Shown: positions 1-14,048, numbered from the stretch's first letter. The stretch is 64,000 nt of DNA from Cinclus cinclus (GCF_963662255.1 NC_085053.1:4879718-4943717), one strand, 5' to 3'. Program-made: numbers and translations. Notes: generated from the sequence alone by a model not told the origin.

Positions 1-1090
1 GACTTCCTAGGCTAGAGGATGGTGTTTGCCTGTTCATGTTCTGGATATCTACAGAACTCTGATCATCTCCTTTTCTAACAAATCAAAAAGGAAATGCTGT
101 GTGAGAAAAGGGGAAACATTAATAATGCTTAGTTTAAATGGGAAAATAATGCTGAACTTAAGCCACATAGTAAGTGCTTAGAACTAGGAATACATTTTTT
201 TCCCCCTTAATCCTACTCCTCTCTTGAGAGAGTAAAGCTCTGTTCTGTCTTGAAGTTATGCACATAGTTCTGCATGTAGTTAAGTTTAACTGGAGTCTCC
301 TTTCTTTAACAGACTGGCAGGGCTGTGTCCATAACATGGTTAGGTTGCTGAGCCACATATTAGCTTGGATCAAATTCAGGAGGTCATATGAAAAGCCTGG
401 GAACTTTGGGTTTTGCAGGTTTGCTGGGTTTTTTTAGAAGTTATAATGAAGAAGTAATGTTTTTTCCAGAGGAGGAATTCTATGAAATGAAAATTAGGCT
501 ATTAATGGAGTTAAAGTTTTTTGTACTTCCTGACAGAAAAAGTACTATGGCTATGCAGATGGATATTGAAGGGAGAGGGGAAGGCACTCCTGTGTCCTTG
601 CTGTACCCACAGCTGGATGGTATCATTGCCTCACCACCTCTTCCTCTCACATTTAACTCTCCCAATAGCTCTTGTCCCATGTGCTGCCCTGCACTTTTGC
701 ACTCTTCTGTCACTTGAGGTCTTTGGCCTTGGACTTTGCTCTCAGATTTATGAGTGTCCAAATTTCTCAGGTAGAGGCTGAATGTGTGTAAATCACTTGG
801 AGAAGATGAAGAATGGCCCTTCTGGTATAGCCTTAAGAAGAGGGGCATGGTCTTCAGCATTCCCTCTGCTTCTTTTTTGGGGTGGAAGAAGTGGTTCAGG
901 ACTTGTTATTAGTTTTGGTAAAGACCAGGAACATGGCTATAGAGAAACACTACTGCAGCAGTGGTTTTCAAATCAGGGAGAGCAAGTTTAAGGGTAATAT
1001 GGTATTCTGTACTGGTATGTGAGTTTACCCACACCATGGAAGTAGTAATTTTACAGGGGATGGGGGCAGCACGAGAAGAGATTGGTATCA

Positions 1091-1233
1091 CAGAAGCTGT
1101 GGCTGCCCCTGGATCCCTGGACAGGTCTTGGAGAAATCTGGGCTAGTGGAAGATGTAGCTGCCCATGACAGGGGTGAGCCTGGATGGGCTTTGAGATTTC
1201 ATCCAACCAAAACCAGCCTGTGATTTTATGATT
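1091..1233 (+). repeat. CR1 LINE 3' fragment
   Basis: Contains the typical stretch agaagctgtggctgcccctg, then a diverged gatgggctttgagatttc and a TGTGATTTTATGATT tail. Sense orientation, truncated. Confidence 0.85.
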
Positions 1234-1484
1234 GTAATGAAAAGGGAGACAGCTGAAAGATGAAGAGGACTATGACCCTGTGTTCCTGTTCACATTCCAG
1301 GGCCCTCCTTACCTTCCTTAGTAGGTAAAACTGCTTAAACTGTTTGAAAACTGTCTGCTGTTTGAACCAGACAAATTATTAGGTGGCCCAGAAGAAATAA
1401 ACTGCTTACTGGTGACGTTTCTGTGGGCAAATATTTTGTGAAAACTGGGTACTTATCAAAATCCCATAGTTTTTCTAGGATAAT

Positions 1485-2480
1485 GTATTGGTTTTGCATG
1501 ACCTGGTTTTTGGTAGCGAGGGGCCACAAAGATGGCTCCTGTGAAAAGCTCCTGGAAGCTTCCACTGTGTCCAGCAGCGCTTTGTGTCAGCTGATGGCTT
1601 TGAAGCTGGACATGCTGCTGGCCAAAACTGGGCCAATGAGAGAAGCTGGTAATGCCTCTGTCATGATGTATTTAAGAAGAAAATCAAAACATGGGGTTTT
1701 AATTTTTTTTTTCATGGTCATGGGTTTTTGCTTCTAGTCAGAGAAGAGAAGGAAGTGAGGACCTGTGAAAGAAAACAACTTGAGGACACCAAGGTCAGTG
1801 GAGAAGGAGGCGGAGAAGGTGCTCTAGGTGCCAGAGCCAAGATTCCTCCACAGGCTGTGGTGAGACCATGGTGGATGAGCTGTGCCCCCGCAGCCCCCCA
1901 GGGATCCACGGGGGATGCAGAGATCCCCCCGCAGCCCCCCGGGGATCCACGGGGGATGCAGAGATCCCCCCGCAGCCCATGGGGATCCATAGGGATGCAG
2001 AGATCCCCCCGCAGCCCATGGGGATCCATAGGGATGCAGAGATCCCCCCGCAGCCCTTGGAAAGGTGCCCATGCCAGAGCAGGTGGATGCCTGGAGGAGG
2101 CTGTGATCCAGTGGGAGACCCAGTGGAGAGAGGGACCCTGCTCCCAGGCTGGAGCAGCCTGTCCTTGGAGGACTGCAGCCCATGGAAAGAGAGCCCCAGG
2201 TCCCAGCAGTTTTGGGAGGGCTGTGTGCCTGTGTAGGGACTCAGCTGTGGCAGGTGAGGTTTGGCTGCTGCTCATGAGAGTGGAGCCATGCTGGAGGAGT
2301 TCATGGAGAGCTGCCTCCCGTGGGAGGGAGGGACCCCAAGGTGCAGCAGGGGAAGGACTCGTCTCCTGAGTAGTGGAAGAAAATCTTGCTGATAACTGAC
2401 CCAAACCCCCACACCCTGTCCCCTGTGCTGTAGGTGGGAGGGAGGGGATGGGGCAAGAAAAGGTGTTTTAAAGGCTTATT
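1485..2480 (+). mobile_element. LTR-like element resembling a passerine endogenous retrovirus LTR, carrying a minisatellite
   Basis: The block from GGTTTTTGGTAGCGAGGGGC through repeated phrases such as CTCCTGGAAGCTTCC, TATTTAAGAAG and, after 2050, ATGCTGGAGGAG and GGGGAAGGACTCGTCTCCTG resembles a repeat common in passerine genomes that I recall as an LTR-derived element. No retroviral genes are seen. Ends and strand are approximate, and no target-site duplication was identified. Confidence 0.5.
1890..2058. repeat. Minisatellite, four 39-41 bp units plus a partial
   Basis: Units start at 1890, 1931, 1972 and 2011, with a partial unit at 2050. Each begins GCAGCCC and contains GGGATCCA and GGGATGCAGAGATCCCC. 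Units 1-2 are 41 bp (CCACGG variant); units 3-4 are 39 bp (CCATAG variant), suggesting two rounds of duplication. Confidence 0.95.
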
Positions 2481-4839
2481 TTACTTCTCATTATCCTCCT
2501 CTGATTCTGTTAGTAGTAAATTTCACTTTGCAACCTTAAGTTGGGCTGTTTTGTCCTTGAAGTGTTTTCTCATGGTCCTTATCTCATCTCATGAAGCCTT
2601 TGTTAACTTTTTTTCCCTCTCCTTTGCCCAGTTGCAGCAGGGAAGGGTGAGCGAGGGACTCTTGTGAGTCTCTGGCATTGGGCCAGTGTCAAACCATGAC
2701 AGATAGATAAAGAAAAATTGCCTCAACTCTCTTTGGCAAAAGTAAGATCAGAGGCCAAGAAAATTATCCTCTCCACTTAATTCAAGTAGTTGTGTTATTT
2801 GAGAGTTGAGTGGCTTTTATATTGTTACCAAAATCAAAAGTGGGAAAAAAATGTGCCAGTTTAGGAAGTCTCATCTCCCTCTTCTTCTGATGGATCACAA
2901 AATACTGGGTTAAAGCTGTCACAGCTGATCTGTCAGAGCAGTGTTTTTTGGTGGCCTTAAATTTGTGAACATCCCATCTGTCAAGTTAAGGATGTGTAAG
3001 GATTTGGGGTTTTCTGGAGGCTGGTTTATTTTGAACTTAGATACACAGTGACAGCAATAATGAGTGCACATCCCAATTCTGAGCTTTTTCCTTGGTATTT
3101 TAGGAGATGCAGTGTAAAGGTACAACTGTTTGGTGCTGTCTTGAGAGCAAATGATAAGCAGACCTGGGCATAGAAACTGGGAATTGTCTCTTTTGTGCTA
3201 AAACTGATAAAGTATTGCTATTAATTTCACTGGTGACAATTTCAGTGGGAAATAGGAAATACTACTTCCCTAAGGCTCAAAAACTGCTGTGTTATTACCA
3301 CTACCAAGTATTATTGTTGCTGTCACCAGGTGAGTGGCTATCACCCATACCATGTAAGTGAACAGCTCTGGGCTGATAAGGATGAAGTCTAAAACATTTA
3401 CAGATCTTTTCTATCTCTGAGGCTTCTGGGATATTTCTACTGACCATGTGGGAAACAAGTGTTTGAAACCTTATTGTCACCCTTAATGGAGACATTGTGA
3501 TATCTATAAAATGAATTCCCTGTGATTGCATGGATATTTTCTTGTTCCTCTAGAGGGATTTATCTGAGGTCCCTGCTAAAAGTGGCTGCTTATATAGAAT
3601 ACAGAAGACAGTAAGTATCACCAGTGCCAGAAGCTCCAAAATCTGTGAGGCAGCCAAAACATTGTGACATGATCCAAAAGCCTGTTAGAACATCACCTAC
3701 AATTTATTCTTCTGCTGTCTTAACTCTGCATGTCCAGCCCAGAAGGTATGCACAAGGGTGAATTTCCCCTCTGATTCCTGAATCCTTCTAGCAAGGGAAA
3801 GGATTATTCTCCCTGTTTTTATTTGAGGATACAGTAGATACGCTTTCCTTGAGAAAGAAAAATATAATGCCTCAAATACATAATTCTTTTCTGCTTTGAA
3901 TTATAAATTATTTTTCATGTTACATTTGAAATTGTTGCCTATAGAACTTAGAAGCTACTTGTTCTATTTTGCTTTGCTCTCCTCAGCTCCGGGTGGTTAA
4001 AACTCTGCAGCTCTTTAACAATGTATTCCTGTGCTAATCTGTCCCTATTAATTACTACTGATGTCACTTAGCAGATGAGCCTTGCTGTTTGTTAGCAGTG
4101 TGTTTTCCCTAGAGCTTCTGGAGTTTGCATAGAGGATACTTCACCTGTTGTGTAGAATTCACAGTACCCTTGTTAACTCAACTTTTAGGTACGTGACAAT
4201 TCAGAGAGATCTCCCAGTTTCTTAACCACTTTTTAAACAAAGAAACTTCCTCATTCACCTTCCTGTCTTCTTTTCCACACTCCCATACAGTTCCACACTT
4301 CTTTCCCACTTATCTCCCAGGAGTTACAGCAGCATAAGTTTCACAAAATCACATGGAGAAGCCCAGTTAATCCTCTTCATGGCAGTAATTGTTTAACACA
4401 AGGCTACACTGGCTACAGGTCTTGATGGGAGCTCTGTGGTATGGAAAGAAAAGAGGAATTTGTGCTGCTGCATGCATCTCCTGGATTGGTTTAAATGCAC
4501 ACAAATCAAATTCTTACTGCTGTATAAAAAGCAGATATTTGATGCAGATCCTCAAGTACTTTGAGTCCCTCCAAGACTGATACAGTGTCCCGTTTTCATC
4601 TGGAGAAAACAACTATTTTCTGAGAATGCATGGTAATGAAATGAAGAAGGAGCCATGAATATTTTATACATCTTTATCTCACTTTAACTGAGGCGATAGT
4701 GTTTGTTATAAAGAGAATTGTCACAGAAATGTGGAGGAAAGTTGACAAGGAGGCCTATCAGAATATTTACTTCTTGAAATGCCAAGCTTGCTCTTTTCAG
4801 GGAATTACAATAATAGAATTGTTAAGAGAGGTTAATTGT
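2481..4839. other. Unassigned intronic DNA
   Basis: No repeat family, RNA gene or coding segment could be recognised on either strand. Composition is ordinary for avian intron. Confidence 0.6.
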
Positions 4840-5268
4840 TAAGAGGTCGGATGAGACCTTTAAGGTCATTGAGTCCAACCATTAATCCATCACTGCCATG
4901 TTTGCCACTAAAGCATGTCCCCACGTGCTGTATTGATGTATCTTTTTGACACCTGCTGGGATGGTGACTCCTCCACTGCCCTGGGCAGCCTGTTCCAGTG
5001 CCTGACCACCTGTTTGGTGAAGAAATCTTTTTCCCAATATCCTTAACCTCCCCAGGAGCTGCTAGAGGATTTTTCCTCTCATCTTGTCCCTGTTCCCTGA
5101 GTGCAGAGCCCAACTCTCCTCAGCTGCACCCTCCTGTGCTGGAGTTGTGCAGAGCCAGAATGTCCCCCTTAAGCCTCCTTTTCTCCAGGGTGATCCACTT
5201 TCCCAGCTCCCTCAGCTGCTGCTGGGGCTCTAGCCCCTTCCCCAGCTCCATTCCCTTCTCTGGACATG
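4840..5268 (-). repeat. CR1 LINE fragment (classic type)
   Basis: Begins at its 3' end with gaccTTTAAGGTCATTGAGTCCAACC and continues through CTGGGCAGCCTGTTCCAGTG, CTTCTCTGGACA. This is the antisense of the widespread avian CR1 3' region. Confidence 0.88.
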
Positions 5269-5754
5269 AATGAATAGTGAATGAATGCCTTCTACTGAAG
5301 AGAATGAAGTTGAAGTCTCAGGGGAAAATGAGAGAAAAGAACCAGCCAAGACCTGAAAACTAGTGAAACTGCCAGTCTGATCCTTAATCCTTGCTCTGTG
5401 TGCTGCGCTGCTGTCCAGCAGTACTGACTTGATTAGGATCAGGCACGAGGCTGTGCCCAGGTGTCTTTTGAAAGCTCACTTTTTCATGATGCAGAGGTGT
5501 GCTCTGTGTTATCTGCAGAGGGTGAACAGCACCTGTTCTGCACAGCGGGCATGGAGTGATGGGACTCCTGTGCTGATGCAAGTTGTGTTTGAGCTTTTCT
5601 TAACCAACAGGGAATAAAAGGAGTTTGTATTGGATTGGTGATTTTTTTGACTGCATCATGCAACGTTTGTTCTGCATCCTGCTGGACCAACTTGTTAGAA
5701 GCATTAGAGCTATTTCTACTGTACTGTGAAAATAGGGAATGGGAATGACCCAAA

Positions 5755-5893
5755 GGCTGCCAGAGCTCCAGGAGCTTTTGCACAACGATTTCAGGCACAG
5801 GATGAGATTGTTGGGGTGACTTTTGTGGGGCTGGGGATTGGACTGGATGATCCTTATTGATCCCTACCAACTCAGGATACTTTGTGATTCTAG
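5755..5893 (+). repeat. CR1 LINE 3' fragment, second subfamily
   Basis: Contains AGAGCTCCAGGAGC, GATTGTTGGGGTGACTTTTG, GGGGATTGGACTGGATGATC and a TTTGTGATTCTAGG tail. It is the sense version of the elements at 27478 and 34607. Confidence 0.8.
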
Positions 5894-8800
5894 GGCTTGA
5901 GGTCTCTGTCATCTTTCTTCTGACTTATGCCTTATTCTTTGTGTGTGTGTGTCTCTGCTTGGAATTTGTACTAGTGTGGATTCAATCAGTGGAGGATCTG
6001 GATAAACCAAACTGAGGACCATGGAAATGGAGCAGATATTTAATTTAGTTACGTATTTTGAATGTGGCTTAAAGCCGGGCACCTATAGACAGAGAGCCCT
6101 CGATGTCAATTAGTGTATATTTTCTAGTCAATGGTTTGATTGTTGGCATATGCTGTGGCTTTGCTTTTGAAAGAGACACATGCATCAGAGGAAATATTGA
6201 GAACATACAGTTTTCAGTTTACAAATGGCAAAACAGTTTCTCTGTTGAAAGAGAGTGATGGTGTTACTTGATCAGCTCACCATGCCTTGGTAATCAGCGG
6301 TTTTGTTAGAAGCAATAGGATGGATTTAATGAAATGTGCTCTGGACTGGCTTCTTTTTGTGCTTTGTTACTCCAGCCAGAGAGAATGCTTTACCCCTCGC
6401 TTACATTGTTGAACGTAATGTGCCTTTTATAACTTTTGCTGGTGTTTAGGATTTCCTCTTTGAGGTGTGCTGCTCTGAGATCATATTTATGAGAGCCTTC
6501 AGTGATGCTGTCAGTGAATTCGTGCCTGTGCAGTTGTTGTTGAGTGAGCTCTGGCTCCAAGATTGGCATTTTGCAAAGAGTTAGTTCGCAGTGTTGCATT
6601 TTTAAGGGGCATCAGAATGGTTTAGATCAGGCATATCCCCTTGTGGTCTATGGTTAAACTTTTGTTGCCTTTTGAGGAGCATGTGTAACATACTCGTTGG
6701 TAACTGGTTTTGCCAGAGGAGAAGCAGGATGACTTCATGTTCTGAAGCACTTGGATGGGATCATGTTATGTCAAGATACATAAAACCATGACACTGAGGA
6801 CAGGATTAATCCCATTTCACTTGAGGCACTGAACTGAAGACTCTCATATGAGAGGCTGGTGACCCTAGGGCTCTTTCTGTAAATCACAAAATGAAACTGG
6901 CACCTTAAGGAGTAATTAATCCCCTGTGAAGTTGTAAATACTCTTTGGAGATCTCATTTGCTTTCACTGACTGTAGGGAAAGCAAAGGTTGGTTCAGTCA
7001 AAGCCCTGAATTTAGAATGCATGAAGTTAATTGAGAAACTTTCTGTTTTCTAACATTCTGCACTGGGCTGACTGTCCATGTAATAGTCCCTGAGGTTTGT
7101 TTCACACCTAAGTTTTCATCCTTCCACATAGATACCATGGGCTCTCAGGGGGGAATAGATTGTTTCCACATGGTGAATCCCTGGCTCCCATCAGCATGTG
7201 AAGAAGGTCCCTGGCTGGGCAGCCCCAGCACACCCTGAGGGCTCCTGCAAGCCTGCTTTGCCAAGGGCCTTGGTGCCTGTCTGCTCATGGGGCTACTCAG
7301 AAGCTCGTGCACCTCCTTTGCTGTCTCTGCAGATTATTGGCAGGGTTTGAATCTTGGGTGTTCAGAGACCCCTTCTGTTTCAGCTAAAGGAGTAGCACTG
7401 GCAGCTCTGAGGCTGAGCGTGCCATGGGACAATCCCCGAGTGGGGGCTGGCACGTCCCTTGTGCTGTGTACTGTAAACGTAAACAGGCTGTGTGTAATGT
7501 AAACAGGCTGCTGACGTTCCTGCAGCGATGTTAACTTACTGTTCTGCATCCCTGTGCTGCTCCATCTTGATTTGCTTTGGCACCCTTGGTACTCCACTCT
7601 GTGTACTTTGCCAAGCTGTAGCCCTTCTCGTAAAACATTCCTAGCCATGGATTTCAGTCTGCAAGGCATTACTGGTAAGATATATGCCTTTTTGCAAATG
7701 ACATATTCCCAGACAGTGAGCCAGCATGTGGCAAACATCACAACCAACCAGAGAAAACTGAAATTTATTCTCAGTGACGTGTCTCTATTAGCAGGCTTAT
7801 CTGTTCTTGCTGGAATAGTGGCTTCCTTACCATTTGCTCTTGGGTATAGGCCAGTAAGTGTGTGATATAGGTACAGTGAATGAATGTTATACAGCTTTAA
7901 AAGCCAATTTCATGTAGCCTGATATATAGTGGAGCCAAATATCAACTTTATAGGATCAATTATAGCCAGCAGAGCTTGCTTAGCAATGAGAGGTAACCAA
8001 AGCAGAACAGGACTCCAGTTCTCAGCCTGGAAAAATGCTGCTGAAGTAGAGTGGGTGAGGGTGGGTTTGCAGCATGGAATGAAAATGAAGGAATGTCTTG
8101 TGTTGCTGTTGTCCCTGCTCAATGTCTGGGCTGTTTGCTCAGGATAGCAGCTCTGAGCTGTGACTGTAGGTTACTGCTGGACTCCTGCCAGCTTGTTTAA
8201 ATTAGATTCCTAGCCCCGGGGGCTGGGGTGGTCAGCAGGAAGCCATTGTAATTTTCATGCCTTGGACACCAGTGTATTTTCATGAGCTGAAGTAAAATGT
8301 CTCTGGGGATGCTGAATATCTCTGAAACATTTCCTGAGTTCTCTTAAGCTGTGCAATGGTATGTCCGAGTCTGTTTTCCAAAGGATGGAGCTTTTTGTTT
8401 AGTTAATGAGGTCTTAGTTCACTTGAGTAGTATGCTTTTGCTGATGGAACTTAGTGAGGAATAGAAGAAGAGGAGGAAAGCTGTGCAGGAAAAATGATGG
8501 GCTGTGTCTTAAGACAGCTAGGAGTTCTGTAATTTCTTTTATGTTCTCATATTAATTTGTATTTCTGTTTACTAAAATTTTCATGAGATTGTGACTTCAG
8601 GGTACTGTGTTAGAGCCAGGTTTTTAGGCGAGTAGGGGAAATGTTTGGGCAAGCACACAGTTTTAGGTAAAAGAGCAATAGCTGGAGTGCCTAGGTAGAG
8701 AGCCTGTGATTCTGCCCATCTTTGGGCAGATCCTTTCCCATTTTCTGTTACTTACACCAATACAATGGTGGTGTGATTTTTAATTAGAGTTCGTTAGCAT

Positions 8801-9512
8801 CCCTGTGCACACTGATTTCTGTCATGTACCACAGCTGGGGTACCAGAAGCACAGCAAGAGTCCAGGGTGTGGCACAGGCCAGGCCAAGTCCCTGGTGATG
8901 CCCCAGTACTTTGTTGAAGACATGGTGTGCACTGGCTGGGGTAACATTTTGGCTGCTCTCCAACAGCATTTGGAGAACATAATAAGGTGCTTGGGCAGTG
9001 GTGCTTGATTTAACAACATACTATTTAAACCCCTACATATCAGTGTCTTTTGATATTTCAGATGTCTGTGGTTGGCTTTTTTTGGGGTTTTTTCTTTGTT
9101 TTGCTTTGGTCCTGTCTTTCCCTTTTAAAATTTTGCATAAGCTGAATCAAATCACAGGGAATTTATGTGACCTACCCCTGAGTCATGGTTTTCTGTGTTA
9201 AACACAAACTCACAGAACAATTTTTTCTCTCTTACTTTCATTTCTTTCCTAGTCTGACTCCTCATCTTTTTATTTTCTTTTTTTCTGTGTTCAGCCCATC
9301 CCTTCCTCAAAATTTCCATTGACCCTTTTCCCTCAGAGGTGCAGTGTCCCTTCTCAGTACTCCCTTCCATATCTCAAGATTTCTTGGCAGTCTGGAGTAT
9401 CTTTTGCATATACACACTGGATCCTGGTAGTGAAATGTGTGGTGCTAAAGACAATATATTATTGCTCTCAAAGAGGTGCTGTGTTACCCACAAAAAGGTT
9501 TGTGCAGGAGAA
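5894..9512. other. Unassigned intronic DNA
   Basis: No gene or interspersed repeat was recognised. A short (GT)n tract lies at about 5937-5953 and a G/T-rich stretch at 9075-9110. Confidence 0.6.
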
Positions 9513-9970
9513 CACAGAATCATGGAATGGGTTAGGTTGGAAGGGACTTCAAAGACCATCTGTCTAGTTCCAGCTTCTGCTATGAGCAGAGATACCCTGC
9601 TCTAGGTCAGATGCTCAAAGCAATCCTGTGTTCTGTCCCTCCATCCCTTGTCCCTCTCCAGCTCTCCTGGAGCCCCTTTAGGCACGTGGAAAGGGCTGCA
9701 AGTTCTCCCTGGAGCCTTCTCTGGGTGAACACCCCCAGCTCTCCCAGGCTGGCTCCAGAGCAGAGGGGCTCCAGCCCTGGGAGCACCTCCATGGCCTCCT
9801 CTGGACTCTCTCCAGCAGGCCCATGTCTTTCTTGTGCTGAGGGTGGAGTTTCACCAGAGCAGAGTTGAAGGGAAAATCCTCTCTCTCGACCTGCCGGGTG
9901 CTGTTTGCCTCTGCCTGAATGAGGCTGGTAGCTAGGACACATTCCCACTTCACATGTTGGCCATGGGAGT
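9513..9970 (-). repeat. CR1 LINE fragment
   Basis: Starts CACAGAATCATGGAATGG, then TTGGAAGGGACTTCAAAG, and runs through GGAGCACCTCCATGGCC to a diverged CTCGACCTGC segment. The long antisense CR1 copy accounts for the apparent open frames here. Confidence 0.88.
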
Positions 9971-12719
9971 GAGTACTTTTGTAGAGTTTGTTCTGGGTCA
10001 AAATTGGACCAAATGACCTTGATATTTTGTTTTGTGAAATTGTGCTGAATCTGTTGAGTTACGCTTTCCTAAAGTTGTAACTGTAGTGGACAAAATAATT
10101 TTTTTCCTGCACTGCTTCCTTCTTCCCTCTTCTTTAAGGTCATGGCTTTTTCTGATCCTCAGCCACGAGTGCTGCTTGGCAATCCCTGATTCATTCTCAA
10201 ACAGTCCAGGTTAGCAGAGGCAGAAGAAGCTCTTTTAGTTTGGGAGCTTGATTAAAGTGCATGAGCCACCCTGGGACTGAGCAGAGGAGAGGTGATGGCT
10301 TGTGTTGTGGTGGATCTGGCCAGCAGGACTGGCAGCGAGCTCAGCTGGCACAGATTCAGCAGGCAGGGAGGGAGCATCCCTAGTGCTAGTGAACTGGAAG
10401 GATTGAGTTACACAGGATCTGTGTATGAGGGACAATCTGGACAGTCTCTGTGAATGCTGACAGTCGGGGAAAAATGTGGCTGCTTTGTCTGTCAAGCTTT
10501 GTTCTCAATATTCCTGCTGTGGCTTATGCTTAGGGTGTGAAAAGCGGGGATCATGTCATTGCTGTAAAACATTGGCCCTTTCTCTTACCTTCCAAAGTTG
10601 ATTTGAATGTCATTCTGTTACCCAAATGAGCCGTGGTATAGCGAGATGAAAATAATGACTGTTGGGTAAATGGCATTTTGAAGAATTGGCAATTTTACCA
10701 CACCACACAAATAATTTAATGCCTTAGTGGTTTGGCACAACCACCAGTATGATGTGTATTCGTGGCTGGCATTTGTTTAGAGGGAAGGCACAGAAATGCT
10801 CCCTAGTCTAGAGGGGTATGGGTGTGGGAATGGAATGGAGCTGAAGCTCCAGGTACCTTAGCAAAAGATGAAATCAGCCTGTATTCCTTTCTGTAAAGGA
10901 CACAAGGGAGGCAACTGAAGAGATGCTGTTGCATTCCTGATTCATGGGGATGAGTCTTGGTACATCTCAAACTGTCTTTTTTACAAAACAAGCAAATAAG
11001 AAAACCCCTGAATAAGTGAAGCATATTTTGAATTAACTCATTAATTTGCATAAATCTTGCTTAGAGGTAGATTTGAAGTACATAAAACTTTTCACTCACT
11101 GTAGAGAATTTTGACTGTGGGTATTTATGGGATAACTCAAGTCCATCTCACCTTGTGTTGTAGCTATGTAGCATTAAACACTTGCTTAGTTACTTGCAGT
11201 GAAAGTCTTTTTTCCCAGTTCGATATTCTGTCTCTGATCAGGTTTTGATCTCAGTTAAATGGAGTAAATCCAGAGTAATTCCATTATAGTCAGTGATGCT
11301 AGTTTGGATTTATACCAGTAAAACTGAGCTCAGAGTCTGGCTTTGGTTGTCTGCCATCTTATTCTGCTAAATATTACATCCTTCCCAAATATCCTTTCTC
11401 ATCTTGTTTTCAGACCTTGCTGGCTCCTACTTTACTGGATTCCAAGAGTAACAACATAGGTGAAGTTTATGTGATGAAAGATTGTTTAAGCAGGGTCTGG
11501 TTTTTATTAGCTCAGCTGGTTTTAATTTTTTTCAGCCCTTTTTGAAGTCTGATTGTGCTCAGGCTGGGATCTGGATCCATCCTGCTTTTCCTACTTGACT
11601 CAGTTTTATCCATTAGAAGTGCAGTGTTTTAAATTACAGGGTGCTCCCCGACATTATTGTTCAGTAAGAATTATGTGCCTCAGTGATGTTTTAAAGCAAT
11701 TTTAAACTCCAAAGATCAGAAAAAAGGAAGAAATAGTACCTTAAGGCATTACTGCTAATCAGGAACATAACGTGTTTGGAAGGGCTCAGTAAATGTGAGA
11801 TGTGACTTTGGAGAATGAAATGAATTAAATTTTTCCTGGTTTTGTTGGTATTTCCTTTGTAGAAGTGTACACTGAACTTTTTTACAGAGTATTTTAATTT
11901 ATCATGTGTGAGAGACATCTAGAATTCCATTTAGGCTATTCTGTTAGTTAAATAGGGTTTATTATTCAGGTTTGCAGTTTGGACAGCTTTATCTGTGTTT
12001 ATGTGGTTTAGCTGGACACTGGGGTCTTGGGCCTTGTAATCATTCCAGAAATGAATCCATAACATTTGTCATGATGTTTTTACAGTTGGGCTTATGCTGG
12101 TACAGTATTGCTACATTCATGTGAGGATGAATAATCCTGCCCAAGGATATCCAGCCTGAGCTCTAGGGATAAAGAAGGGATAGGAGATGGGAAATGTCAC
12201 CTCCTTTAGTATGGAAACCTCAGGCACCAATTCTGTAGTTAAGCAAAACACTTTGGAATGTTTTTATATATATTCTGTTGATTTTTATACCCTTTTCACA
12301 TATCCTCTAGTATTTTCCTGAGTGAGGCCTGAAGATTTGCCTCTGGCAGCAAAGGGGATGTTTGGCAGAACTGGTAATTTAAACTGAGCCATCCTGCCTT
12401 AATAATTCAGATGCCATTTTGTATTGCAGACACCTGAACAAGATCTTCAGGAGAGGCTAGGTGACTATCCATGTCTGTACCTGAATAGCTCCTGAATTCC
12501 ATGAAATGACAGTCTTTACTGTGACCACTTCAGTAGGCATTTGGTACCAAAAAATGGTGCCTTGAGTCTGCCCAACAGGCTGCTGTTTAAAGAATTAGTG
12601 ATGCCCTCGCAATCTTTTTTCCTTGGCTTTAATGTTCAGGAAAATTGCCTTGACTCTCAGTATATGCAGGAATTCCGTGTTGGTTTGTGAATGTCTTTAA
12701 GACTCTGGAGGGGGGGCCA
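9971..12719. other. Unassigned intronic DNA
   Basis: Nothing could be recognised beyond unique-looking AT-rich sequence with occasional short homopolymers. Confidence 0.6.
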
Positions 12720-13170
12720 GAGAAAGTTTGCAGCTGGAGCACTGAGCAGCACAGCAGGACAAAGACAGGACCAGTCTCTAAGGGCAGGATTGAAGACAGG
12801 CTGGGAGAGCTGGGGGTGATCACCTGGAGAAGAGAGGTTTCTGGCGAGACCTGAGAGCCCCTTCCAGTGCCTAAAAGGGCTCCAAGGGAGCTGGAGAGGG
12901 ACTTGGGACAAAGGATGGAGGCTTCCCACTGTCAGAGGGCAGGGTTAGATGGGATATTGGGGAGAAGTCCTTCCCTGTGAGGGTGGGCAGGCCCTGGCAC
13001 AGGGTGCCCAGAGAAGCTGTGGCTGCCCCTGGATCCCTGGAAGTGTCCAAAGCCAGGCTGGACAGGGGTTGGAACAACTTAGTGGAAGGTGGCCCTGTGC
13101 ATGGCAGGGGGTGGAATGAGATAAGGTTTAAGGTCTCTTCCAAACCCAAACCATTCCATGATTCCATGCC
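12720..13170 (+). repeat. CR1 LINE fragment, fairly long
   Basis: Contains AGAGCCCCTTCCAGTGCCTA, CCCTGTGAGGGTGGGCAGG, agaagctgtggctgcccctg and ends CCATTCCATGATTCCATG. Sense orientation; the 5' limit is approximate. Confidence 0.9.
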
Positions 13171-14048
13171 ATTCACTGCTGACATCCTCAGTGACTATGC
13201 TTGCTGCAGCAGCTCTGGAATTAGCACTCTCCCTTCTGGTGTTGACTCACGAGAGGGGAGTGGTGACCCGACCACTTCAAATATCCATTGTGAGCTGTCA
13301 GACTGTATTTGAAAGGACCTGGCCATTCAGAGAGTGGGTTTTCTTCCAGACACAATGCAGACCCTGAGAAAACATGCTTTAGATTGATTAACACAAACAG
13401 AGCAAGTTTGGTGATAATATCGATTTTAGGAGCTTGATGGCTTTATGGTCACAGATCCAAATTCCCCAGAGAAGAAATCTTTTTGCTCTGTGTTGTATAA
13501 ACAGGCTGAACAGTTTAGTGAAAACAATCATCATGGTAAATGCTTCTGTTTTTAAACTGTAGTCATTCTTTCAGAGCAAGTTTAGTAATTATTTAGTGAT
13601 CGATTATTTCATTGCCCTATGAGAGTTCCATGTTTTTCCAGTAGTCAGCTGAGTAAATTCCAGTCTGTTTGTACTAGGCCAGATGGAGGGTGAAACTGGG
13701 AAATAAAAGGTTCAAGACAAATGAGTTAGTCTAAATTAATTTCTGTGTAAATATAAATAGTGGCATTATTTCAAACAAATTTTACGAGATGAGTGAACGG
13801 AAAACAAGCTTTTGCCTAATGTATTCCTGTTTAGCTGATTAGGGCAAAAAAGTTAATGTTCTCATCTTCTTTTCCTCCTCCTTCCCTGTTCACATCTGCT
13901 TTTTGAGTTAAGTTTGGAGCATGCTTGCATTTTTACACTAGTAAAACTCCATGGAATTTTATAACCCACAGATAATGTTTCCCTCTCTTCCACAGCTTCC
14001 TAAAAACTACTGAGCACTGAAACCTGCATCAAGAGCAGAAATATTCTC

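Noticed and set aside
1728..2404. Long open frames on both strands (over 200 codons)
   Set aside because: They arise from the 39-41 bp GC-rich minisatellite and the LTR-like repeat; no protein family is recognisable.
7554..7865. Open frame of 103 codons on the + strand
   Set aside because: No recognisable domain and no splice signals matching a gene; length is within chance for 64 kb.
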